The notes beneath the pieces are model-generated. The model did no database searches and had not been told where the DNA came from. It worked only from the letters and a program-made list of their open reading frames with translations. Below are positions 46,724-56,430 of a stretch of DNA of 64,000 nt, in pieces. The position numbers and the translations under genes were made by a program. Each line of letters begins with the position of its first letter. Positions within the stretch are counted from its first letter, which is position 1. Source of the DNA: Aegilops tauschii subsp. strangulata (Eukaryota > Streptophyta > Magnoliopsida > Poales > Poaceae); the NCBI RefSeq assembly GCF_002575655.3, contig NC_053039.3, forward strand, positions 245,312,622 through 245,376,621, read 5' to 3'.

Positions 46724-46871
46724 GGGCGCGCCCCCTGAGCTTGTGGCTCCCCTGGCAGACCTCCGGGGCCCATTTTCTCCTATATGATGTCATTTGCCCT
46801 AGAAAAAAAATCAGAAGAAGAGTTTGGGATGAAGCGCCGACCGTCTCGAGGCGGAACCTGGGCAGGAGCAC
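46724..46871 (+). mobile_element. WHAM-like Gypsy LTR, middle part
   Basis: It continues the LTR left at 7980 and matches 52460-52605, including TGAAGCGCCG and TCTCGAGG. It stops at 46871 with another insertion, and its remainder is not clearly present afterwards. Confidence 0.7.
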
Positions 46872-47583
46872 TGATACGTCACCAACGTATCTATATTTTT
46901 TTATTCTTCCATGTTATTATATTATGTGTTTGGGATGTTTTATATGCATTAATATGCTATTTTATTTTATTTTGGGACTAACCTATTAACCTAGAGCCCA
47001 GTGCCGGTTTCAGTTTCTTCCTTGTTTTTGACTTCTACACAAAACAAATATCAAACGGAGTCCAAACGGAATAAAACTTTATGATGATTTTTCTTGGACC
47101 AGAAAACACCCAGAAGACTTGAGGAGAGGGCCAGAGGAGTCCCGAGGAGGCCACAAGCCTCTAGGGCGCTCCCTGGGGGTGGCGCCCCTGGCTTGTGGGC
47201 CCCTCGAGGGTCCCCAAACCCTAATTCCAGCTCTATATATTCTCAAATATTCCCCGAACATCAAAAGCGTCCACAAAAATACTTTTCTATCGCCGTAAAC
47301 TTTTGTTCCCATGAGATACCATCTTGGGACCTTTTCCGGCACTCCACCGGAGGGGGATTCGATCATGGAGGGCCTCTACATCAACCTTGCTACCCTTCCG
47401 ATGATGCGAGAGTAGTTTACCACAGACCTACGGGTCCATAGCTAGTAGCTAGATGGCTTCTTCTCTCTCTTTGATCTTCAATACAATGTTCTCCTCGATG
47501 TTCTTGGAGTTTTATCCGATGTAATCTTCTTTTGTGGTGCGTTTGTTGAGATTCAATGAATTGTGAATTTCTGATCAGATTAT

Positions 47584-49179
47584 TGCTACCTCTTGAGCTT
47601 GCGTTGGTTTTTCCCTTGAAGAGGAAAGGGTGATGCAGCAAAGTAGAGTAAGTATTTCCCTCAGTTTGAGAACCAAGGTATCAATCTAGTAGGAGAGAAC
47701 GAACAAGTCACCGAAAACCTGCACAAACAATCAACAACTTGCACCCAACGCGATAAAGGGGTTGTCAATCCCTTCACGGTTACTTGCAAAAGTGAGATCT
47801 AATAGATATAGATAAACGGTAAAGTAAATATTTTTGGTATTTTTGGTTTATAGATTGGAAAGTAAAAGATTGCAAAGGAAGTAAATCGGAAACTAAAATT
47901 GTAGATCGGAAACTTATATGATGGAAAATAAACCCGGGGGGCATAGGTTTCACTAGAGGCTTCTCTCAAGATAGAAAATATTACGGTGGGTGAACAAATT
48001 ACTGTCGAGCAATTGATAGAAAAGCGCAAAGTTATGATGATATCTAAGGCAATGATCATGAATATAGGCATCACGTCCGTGTCAAGTAGACCGAAACGAT
48101 TCTGCATCTACTACTATTACTCCACACATCGACCGACTCCTGATTGCATCTAGAGTATTAAGTTCATGAAGTATAGGGTAACGCATTAAGTAAAATGACA
48201 TGATGTAGAGGAATAAACTCAAGCAATATGATGTAAACCCCATCTTTTTATCCTCGATGACAACAATACAATACGTGCCTTGCTGCCCCTACTGTCACTT
48301 GGAAAGGACACCGCAAGATTGAACCCAAAGCTAAGCACTTCTCCCATTGCAAGAAAAACCAGTCTAGTTGGCCAAACCAAATCGATAGTTCGAAGAGAAT
48401 TGCAAAGATATAAAATCATGCATATAAGAATTCAAAGAAGATTCAAATAATATTCATAGATAAGATGATCATAAATCCACAATTCATCGGATCTCGGCTA
48501 ACACACAGCAAAAAAGTATTACATCAAATAGATCTCCAAGAACATCGAGGAGAACATGGTCTTGAGAATCAAAGAGAGAGAAGAAGCCATCTAGCTACTA
48601 GCTATGGACCCATGGGTCTGTGGTAAACTACTCACGCTTCATCGGAAGGGCAATGGTGTTGATGTAGAAGCCCTCCGTGATCAAATCCCCCTCCAGCAGG
48701 ACGCCGGAAAAGGCCCCTAGATGAAATCTCACCGGTACAGAAGGCTGCGGTGGTGGAAAAGTGTTTTCGTGGCTCCCTCTATTGTTTTGGGGATATATGA
48801 GAATATGTAGGCGGAAGAAATAGGTCGGTGGAGTCACGAGGGGCCCACAAGGGTGGGGGCATGCCCTACCCCCCTGGGTGCGCCCTCCGTCCTTGTGGCC
48901 GCCTCGTGGCTTCTCTGACTTGCACTCCAAGTCCTCTGGATGTCTTCTGGTCCAAGAAAAATTATCGCGAAAGTTTTATTCCATTTGGACTCCGTTTGGT
49001 ATTCCTTTTCTGCGAAACTCTAAAACAAGGAAAAAACAAAAATTGGCACTGGGCTCTAGGTTAATAGGTTAGTCCCAAAAATAATATAAAATAGCATATT
49101 AATGCATATAAAACATCCAAAATAGATAATATAATAGCATGGAACAATAAAAAATTATAGATACGTTGGAGACGTATCA
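47584..49179 (-). mobile_element. Sabrina-like solo LTR, minus orientation
   Basis: The 1596-bp LTR begins TGCTACCTCTTGAGC and ends GAGACGTATCA on the plus strand. It is the reverse complement of the same LTR family as 7981 and 46872, and ATTAT flanks it (47579-47583, 49180-49184). Confidence 0.92.
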
Positions 49180-49338
49180 ATTATCTATGAATATTATTTG
49201 AGTCTTCTTGAACTCTTATGCATGATTAAGATATCTTTGTATTTCTCTTCGAACTATCGGTTTTGTTTGGCCAACTAGATTGGTTTTTCTTGCAATGGGA
49301 GAGGCGCTTAGTTTTGGGTTCAATCTTGTGGTTTCCTC

Positions 49339-50843
49339 TGATAACCCACAAGTATAGGGGATCAATTGTAGCCTCTTTCGATAAGTAAGAGTGTCGAACC
49401 CAACGAGGAGCTAAAGGTAGAACAAATATTCCCTCAAGTTCTATCAACCACCAATACAACTCTACGCACGCTTAACGTTCGCTTTACCTAGAACAAGTAT
49501 GAAACTAGAAGTACTTTGTAGGTGTTGTAGGCTAGGTGCAAGATAATAAAGAGCACGTAAATAAAAACTAGGGGCTGTTTAGATAAAGACACAACTAAGT
49601 TGGTTTTAGTAGAGAGCTTTTTGTCACAAGTTATTTGTCCCTAGACAATCGATAACTAGACCGGTAATCATTATTGCAATTTTATTTGAGGGAGAGGCGT
49701 AAGCTAACATACTTTCTCTTCTTGGATCATATGCACTTATGATTGGAACTCTAGCAAGCATCCGCAACTACTAAAGATCATTAAGGTAAAACCCAACCAT
49801 AGCATTATAAGGCATCAAGTCCTCTTTACTCCCATACGCAAACAACCTACTTACTCGGGTCTGTGCTTCTGTCACTCAGGCCACCCACCATAAGCAAATC
49901 ATGAACATATTGCAAACCCTACAACGGGGATCCCTCATGCTTGCGCGACACGGAGAGCACCATAGGACAGCACCAATAATAAAACATGCAACTCAAACCA
50001 ATCACGATCATCAATTAACCCATAGGACAAAACGGTTCTACTCAAACATCATAGGATAGCCATACATCATTGGGAAATAATATATAGCGTTGAGCACCAT
50101 GTTTAAGTAGAGATTACAGCGGGTAAAAGAGGGGTTACACCTCTGCATAGAGGGGGGAAGAGTTGGTGATGACGGCGGTGAAGTTGTTGGTGTAGATCGT
50201 TGTCACGATGATGGCCCTGACGGCGTTCCAGCGCCACCGGGAGAGAGGGGGAGAGAGCCCCCCTTCTTCTTCTTCTTCCTTGACCTTCCCCCTAGATGGG
50301 AGAAGGGTTTCCCCTCTGGTCCATGGCCTCCATGGCGGCGGAGGGGCGAGAGCCCCTTCGAGATTGGATCTCTCTCTCTGTTTCCTTCTGTTTCTGCGCT
50401 CACTAATTCTGCCCTTTCACCGTTTCTTAAATTCCCGGAGATCCGTAACTCCAATTGGGCTGAAATTTTGACACGATTTTATCCGGATATTGGCTTTCTT
50501 GCGGCGAAAGAAGGGCACCAACCGCCTTACGAAGTGGCCACGAGGGCCCAGGGCGCACCCTACCCCCTGGGGCGCGCCCCTCGGGCATCGTCTCGCGTTG
50601 ATTCCACTTCCCGAAATTCACATATATTCCAAAAAAATCTCTGTAAGTTTTTATCCCATTTGGACTCCGTTTGATATGGATTTTCTGCGAAACAAAAAAA
50701 CATGCAACAACAGGAACTGACACTGGGCACTGGATCAATATGTTAGTCCCAAAAATAGTATAAAAAGTTGCCAAAAGTATGTAAAAGTTGTAGAATATTG
50801 GCATGTAACAATCAAAAATTATAGATATGACGGAGACGTATCA
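49339..50843 (-). mobile_element. Fatima-related solo LTR, minus orientation
   Basis: The 1505-bp LTR runs from TGATAACCCACAAG to GGAGACGTATCA on the plus strand. Flanks are TCCTC (49334-49338) and TCCCC (50844-50848), a target duplication with one change. It contains no gene. Confidence 0.85.
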
Positions 50844-51534
50844 TCCCCACCCGTGATAGAAGGGGTAGCGAGGCACGTATTGCATTGTTGCCACCAAGGA
50901 TAAAAGATGGGGTTTATGTCATATTTCTTGAGTTTATCCCGCTACATCATGTCATCTTGCTTAAAGCGTTGCCCTGTTCTTATGAACTTAATACTCTAGA
51001 TGCAGACAGGAGTCGGTCGATGTGTGGAGTAATAGTAGCATATGCATAATCGTTTTGGTCGACTTGACTTAGATATCATCATAAGTATGCGCTTTTCTAT
51101 CAATTGCTCAACAGTAATTTGTTTACCCACCGTATGATTTCTTCAAGAGAGAACCCTCTAGTGAAACCTATGGCCCCTGGGTCTATTTTCCATCATATAT
51201 TTTCACATCTATAAACCAAAAAAACCCAAAAATACCTTGCTATAGTTTATTTATATTTACTTTAGTTTGCTCTTTTATTTATCTTTTATACCTATCTCTA
51301 TTAGATCTCACTCTTGTTCATGACTGTGAAGGAATTGACAACCCCTTTTTGGTGTTGTGTGCAAGTGTTTGTTAGTTTGTGCAGGTACATATATTGGATA
51401 CTTGCTTGTGCGTCCTACTGGATTGATACCTTGGTTCTTAAACCAGGGAAATAATTATCTCTACTTTGCTGCGTCACCCTTTCCTCTTCAAGGGAAAAAT
51501 CAACGCAAGCTCAAGAAGTAGCAGGAAGAATTTC

Positions 51535-51552
51535 TGGCACTGTTGCCGGGGA
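51535..51552 (+). promoter_or_regulatory. Primer binding site of the second Sabrina-like element
   Basis: TGGCACTGTTGCCGGGGA differs at two positions from the Athila-type consensus and lies 11 bases after the LTR end. Confidence 0.75.
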
Positions 51553-51885
51553 AGTTCTACATGAAGCCTACCAAGTACCCATTATAAACTCTCATCTCTT
51601 GCACTTACATTATTTGCCATTTGCCTCTCATTTTCCTCTCCCCCACTTCTAAAACGTTTTCAGAAAAATACAAACATATTTGCCTTTTTATTCGCCCTTC
51701 TTTTGTTCACCTTTCCGTTTGCTTGTGTGCTAGATTGCTTGCTTTGTCACGATGTGTCAAGAAAATACCAAGTTGTGTGACTTTTCCAACACTAATAATA
51801 ATGATTTTATTAGTACTCCGATTGCTCCCGCCACTAGTGCAGAATCTTATGAAATTAATGCCACTTTGTTGAATCTTGTTATGAA

Positions 51886-52171
51886 CCCCTCCTATCATCA
51901 CCATGCGGTTCAGGTAGTGCTCAGGGTGGTGACTGAGTGGTTCTACCGCTCCCTATAGCGATTCTACTGCTTCGAACTTAGCAACCCCTCCTATCATCAC
52001 CATGCGGTTGTTCCGGCCCGTGTACCGCTTCTTGTACCGACAAAAGGGTGATTCCTTTCGGATATGAGGGTAGGTATAGGGTGGTGGTCTATCGGATGTT
52101 CCGGCTATGACATTTTTACAACGTTACTACCGGGGTCAGGGGCGGTTGTACCGCTCCGGACATAGCGGCCA
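51886..52171. repeat. Unclassified segment with CGGTNNTACCGC-like motifs and a 99-bp offset repeat
   Basis: A 27-base string (51884-51910) recurs at 51983-52009. Degenerate GCGGTTGTACCGC motifs resemble the palindromic array in the Copia LTR at 58572-58919, so this may be a worn fragment of such an LTR. Confidence 0.4.
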
Positions 52172-53407
52172 TTTATAAGTCCATTTTGAATCATGCTTTT
52201 ATATTGATATTTATCGCATTATGGGATGTTATTACACATTATATCACAATACTTATGCCTTTTCTCTCTTATTTTATAAGGTTTACATAAAGAGGGACAA
52301 TGCCGGCAACTGGAATTCTGGACTAGAAAAGGAGCAAATATTAGAGACCTATTCTGCACAACTCCAAAAGTCCTGAAACTTCATGGAGAATATTTTTGGA
52401 ATATATAAAAAATATTAGGCGAAGAAAGCACCAGAGGGGGGCCATGTGCCAGCCACAAGGGTGGAGGGCGCGCCCCCGTCCTTATGGGCCCCCTGGTAGG
52501 CCCCTGACGCCCATCTTCTGCTATATGGTGTGTTTTGACTTGGAAAAAATCAGAAGGAAGCTTTCGGGACGAAGCGCCGCCGTCTCGAGGTGGAACTTGG
52601 GCAGAACCAATCTAGGGCTCCGGCAGAGCTATTCTGCCGGGGAAACTTCCCTCCAGGAGGGGGAAATCATCGTCATCGTCATCACCAACGATCCTCTCAT
52701 CGAGAGGCGGTCAATCTCCATCAACATCTTCACTAGCACCATCTCCTCCCAAGCCCTAGTTCATCTCTTGTATCCGATCTCTGTCTGAAAACCTCAGATT
52801 GGTACCTGTGGGTTGCTAGTAGTGTTGATTACTCCTTGTTGTTGATGCTAGTTGGTTTATTTGCTGGAAGATTATATTTTCAGATCCTTAATGATAATTA
52901 ATACTCCACTGATCTTGATCAAGAATATGCTTTGTGAGTAGTTACGTTGGTTCCTGAGGACATGGGAGAAGTCTTGTTATAAGCAATCATGTGAATTTGG
53001 TATTCGTTCGATATTTTGATGAGATGTATGTTGTCTTTCCTCTAGTGGTGTTATGTGAACGTCGACTACATGACACTTCACCATGATTTGGGCCTAGGGG
53101 AAGGAATTGGGAAGTAATAAGTAGATGATGGGTTGCTAGAGTGACAGAAGCTTAAACCCTAGTTTATGCGTTGCTTCGTAAGGGGCTGATTTGGATCCAT
53201 ATGTTTCATGCTATTTGTTAGATTTATCTTAATTCTTCTTTCGCAGTTGCGGATGCTTGCGAGAGGGGTTAATCATAAGTGGGAGGCTTTTCCAAGGAAG
53301 GGCAGCACCCAAGCATCGGTCCACCCACATATCAACTTATCAAATTAACGAACGCGAATCATATGAGCATGATGAAAACTAACTTGACAACAATTCCCAT
53401 GTGTCCT
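52172..53407 (+). mobile_element. WHAM-like Gypsy LTR fragment
   Basis: It starts with a degenerate TTATAAGTCCATTTTG and contains the GAAGCGCCGCCGTCTCGAGG segment. It ends at 53407 where the next LTR inserts. No gene is present. Confidence 0.7.
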
Positions 53408-54974
53408 TGATACGTCTCCAATGTATCTATAATTTTTTATTGTTCCATGCTATTTTATTATCAATCTTGGATGTTTTATAATCATTTTATAGTCATTTTA
53501 TATCATTTTTTGGTACTAACCTATTGACATAGTGCCAAGTGCCAGTTGCTGTTTTTTCCATTACATCACAGGAAATCAATATCAGACGAAGTCCAAATGC
53601 CACGAAACTCCATGATGATTTTTAAGGGCCAGAAGGAAGGCAATGGGCCCTGGTTGCACCTGGGGGGTGCCCCGAGGGGGGCACAACCCACCAAGGCACG
53701 CCAGGAGGCCCGGGTGCCCCTAGAACGCCTCTTTTCTCTATAAATACCACAATATTCTAGAAACCCTAGGACGGTTGACGAAATATTCATCCAGCCGCCG
53801 CAGAGTCCAGAACCACCAGATCCAATCTATATACCATCACGGAGGGGTTCACCACTTCCATTGGTGCCTCTCCGATGATGCGTGAGTAGTTCCTTGTAGA
53901 CCTTTGGGTCCATAGTTAGTAGCTAGATGGCTTTCTCTCTCTCTCGCTGAATTCTCAATACAATGGTCTCTTGGAGATCCATAAGATGTAACTCTTTTGC
54001 GGTGTGTTTGTTGGGATTTGATGAACTTCGAGTTTATGATCAGTTATATCTTTTTATATCCATGAAAGTTATTTGAGTTTCTTTGATCTCTTATATGCAT
54101 GATCTCTTATAGCCTCGTATTTGTTCTCCGATATTTGGGTTTTGTTTGGCCAACTTGATCTATTTATCTTGCAATGGGAAGAGGTGCCCGGTAGTGGGTT
54201 CGATCTTACGGTGCTCGATCCCAGTGACAGAAAGGGAAACGACACGTATGTATCGTTGCTACTAAGGATAAAAAGACAAGAACTATTTCTACCGCCATAT
54301 AGATAAACGGATCTTGTCTACATCATGTCATCGTTCTTATTGCATTACTTCGTTTTTCCATGAACTTAATACACTAGATGCATGCTGGATAGCGGTCGAT
54401 GTGTGGAGTAATAGTAGTAGATGCAGGCAGGAGTCGGTCTACTAATCTTGGACGTGATGCCTATGTAATGATCATTGCCTGGATATCATCATAATTATTT
54501 GAAGTTCTATCAATTGCCCAACAGTAAATTTTTTACCCATCGTTTGTTATTTTTCTCGAGAGAAGCCACTAGTGAAACCTACGGCCCCGGGTCTTCTTTC
54601 TCATATATTTGACTTGCGATCTACTTTTCCTTTGCATTTTTATTCAGATCTATTAAACAAAAAAAATACAAAAATACCTTGCTGCGTTTTATCTTTATTT
54701 ATTTTATTTGGCATTCGATCTATCAATCTACTACAATTTATCTCACGTTCGCTTGCCTATCTTGAAGCGTCGTACCCCGGAAGGGATTGACAACCCCTTT
54801 AACTTGTCGGATTGCGAGGTGTTGTTGTTTGTGTGCAGGTGTTGTTTACGTTGTGTTGCTTGGTTGCCCTACTGGTTCGATACCTTGGTTTCATAACTGA
54901 GGGAAATACCTACCGTCGCTGTGCTACATCATCCCTCCCTCTCCGGGAAAATACCGACGTAGTTCCAGCTGCCA
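53408..54974 (+). repeat. 5' LTR of the Athila-type element
   Basis: It is related to but distinct from the Sabrina-like LTRs. It contains a TATA-like CTCTATAAATAC (about 53736-53747). The exact end, near AGCTGCCA, is uncertain by a few bases. Confidence 0.75.
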
Positions 54975-54982
54975 TCAAGGAG

Positions 54983-55069
54983 AATTTCTGGCGCCGTTGC
55001 CGGGGAGGATCAAGTCAAGATAGTCTCCCGGCCACGTGCCAATTTCTGGCGCCGTTGTCGGGGAGGATC
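54983..55069 (+). promoter_or_regulatory. Duplicated primer binding site
   Basis: TGGCGCCGTTGCCGGGGA (54989-55006) recurs with one change at 55047-55064, within a 29-base duplicated context offset by 58 bases. The first is next to the LTR and is the likely functional one. Confidence 0.75.
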
Positions 55070-55218
55070 TTTAACATAACAATTTACATTATTTGCCATT
55101 TGCCTCTCATTTTCCTCTCCCCCACTTCACAAAAAATTGCCGTTTTATTCGCCTCTCTTTTTCCGTTCGCCGTTTTCTTGCCGGATCTGTTTTTGTGTGC
55201 TTGCTTGTTTGCGTAGTC

Positions 55219-55701
55219 ATGATGCCTCAAACAAAATATTATGATGTTCCTTACCCCAATATTTTGCTTGAAATTGAGAAAAGTACTAAGGAGTATATGA
55301 CTACACAATTTGAGCATAACAAGTATTTTACTGAAGAACTTAAGGAACACTCCGTTGTGCTAGATGCTATCACAAAACAACTTGATGATATTAGTAGAGA
55401 AGTTTGTAATCTTCAATCTAAGTATGCTTTTGCTGAAAGTTTGCTAGGAAAAATATCCGATGCACAAGCTACCTTAGTAAATCAAATGGCTGCTAAACCA
55501 ATCTCGTTAGAAGATAAAAGTGATGAAGATCTTAAAATTATTGGTGTTTCTTCTATTGATTCCTTGCTTAATAAAGATAAGAATGATGAAAAAGGGACTG
55601 GAGAAGTGTCAACTTTAGGAAGAAGGCCTCCCAATATTTCGGAGGGTGAAAATCTTGTTAAAAAATTGATGAAAGTGGGTTTGGAGAGGTCAAAACTTTA
55701 G
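55219..55701 (+). CDS. Uncharacterised N-terminal frame of the Athila-type element
   Basis: I chose the ATG at 55219, after the leader, although the frame is open further upstream to 55093. The upstream part looks like translated leader. The protein of about 160 residues is charged and probably helical or coiled-coil, with a KQLDDISREVCNLQ segment and conserved GEVSTLGRRPPNI and MKVGLERS ends. No zinc knuckle is present. Its C-terminal motifs resemble the end of the 319-residue protein at 9523-10482. The next frame starts 8 bases after the stop. Confidence 0.5.
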   Translation: MMPQTKYYDVPYPNILLEIEKSTKEYMTTQFEHNKYFTEELKEHSVVLDAITKQLDDISREVCNLQSKYAFAESLLGKISDAQATLVNQMAAKPISLEDKSDEDLKIIGVSSIDSLLNKDKNDEKGTGEVSTLGRRPPNISEGENLVKKLMKVGLERSKL

Positions 55702-55709
55702 CTAGTGAT

Positions 55710-56369
55710 GTGCCCACTCTTTTGGATTACAAAGATTTTAATTATGATAGTTGCTCTTTGATTGATTGTATTTCTTTGTTGCAATCCATGATAAATTCAT
55801 CCCATGCTTATGAACATAACAAAGCTTTTACTAAACATATTGTTGATGCTATGATGAAAGCTTTGGAAGAAAAGTTGGAATTAGAAGTTTCAATTCCTAG
55901 AAAATTGCATGATGAGTGGGGACCTACTATCAAAGTCAAGATTAAAAATTATGAGTGTTTTGCTTTGTGTGACTTGGGTGCTAGAGTTTCTACAATTTCG
56001 AAATCTTTATGTGATGTGCTTGGTCTTACCAATCTTGAAGAATGCTCTTTGAATTTGCACTTGGCGGATTCTACTATTAAAAAGCCTATGGGAAGAATTA
56101 ATGGTGTTCTCATTCTTGCAAATAGGAATTATGTGCCCATAGATTTTATTGTTCTTGATATTGATTGCAATCTTTCTTGTCCAATTATTCTTGGTAGACC
56201 GTTTTTACGCACTATCGATGCCGTGATTGATATGAAAGAAGGCAATATTAAGTTCCAATTTCCTTTGAGGAAGGGTATGGAACACTTTCCTAGAACTAGA
56301 ATTAAGCCACCTTATGAATCAATCATGAGGGCATCTTATGGATCTCGAAAGAAAGATGACAAAAGTTAG
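55710..56369 (+). CDS. Retropepsin-like protein of the Athila-type element
   Basis: This 219-residue frame has an aspartic protease fold signature: ALCDLGARVSTIS at about residues 90-102, where DLGA stands in place of the usual D-S/T-G, then ADSTIKKPMG, and ILGRPFLRTIDAVIDM near residue 155. This arrangement matches the retropepsin-like domain of Athila gag-pol proteins. The changed residue at the active-site triad makes proteolytic activity doubtful. There is no reverse transcriptase after it, so the frame is either a relic or a retained accessory protein. Confidence 0.7.
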   Translation: MPTLLDYKDFNYDSCSLIDCISLLQSMINSSHAYEHNKAFTKHIVDAMMKALEEKLELEVSIPRKLHDEWGPTIKVKIKNYECFALCDLGARVSTISKSLCDVLGLTNLEECSLNLHLADSTIKKPMGRINGVLILANRNYVPIDFIVLDIDCNLSCPIILGRPFLRTIDAVIDMKEGNIKFQFPLRKGMEHFPRTRIKPPYESIMRASYGSRKKDDKS

Positions 56370-56414
56370 ATCCTTGCTTTATGCCTAGCTAAGGGCGTAA
56401 AACTATAGCGCTTG

Positions 56415-56430
56415 TTGGGAGGCAACCCAA
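56415..56430 (+). promoter_or_regulatory. Hairpin after the ORF (TTGGG-N6-CCCAA)
   Basis: TTGGG AGGCAA CCCAA sits 45 bases after the stop codon in the same GCGCTTGTTGGGAG context as at 10890-10905. Confidence 0.5.

Larger units (their letters stand above)
46872..51885 (+). mobile_element. Second Sabrina-like element, truncated, with two solo LTRs inside
   Basis: A TGATACGTCACC LTR start at 46872 continues, after two insertions, to AGTAGCA at 51523. The primer site TGGCACTGTTGCCGGGGA (51535-51552) and about 330 bases of leader follow, including an ATG at 51752 with a short frame. The match to family leader sequence stops near 51885. No 3' LTR follows, so the right end was lost. Confidence 0.8.

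Noticed and set aside
52172..53407. Direct continuation of the WHAM-like LTR cut at 46871
   Set aside because: It repeats sequence already present before 46871, so it must be another LTR copy and not the missing remainder.
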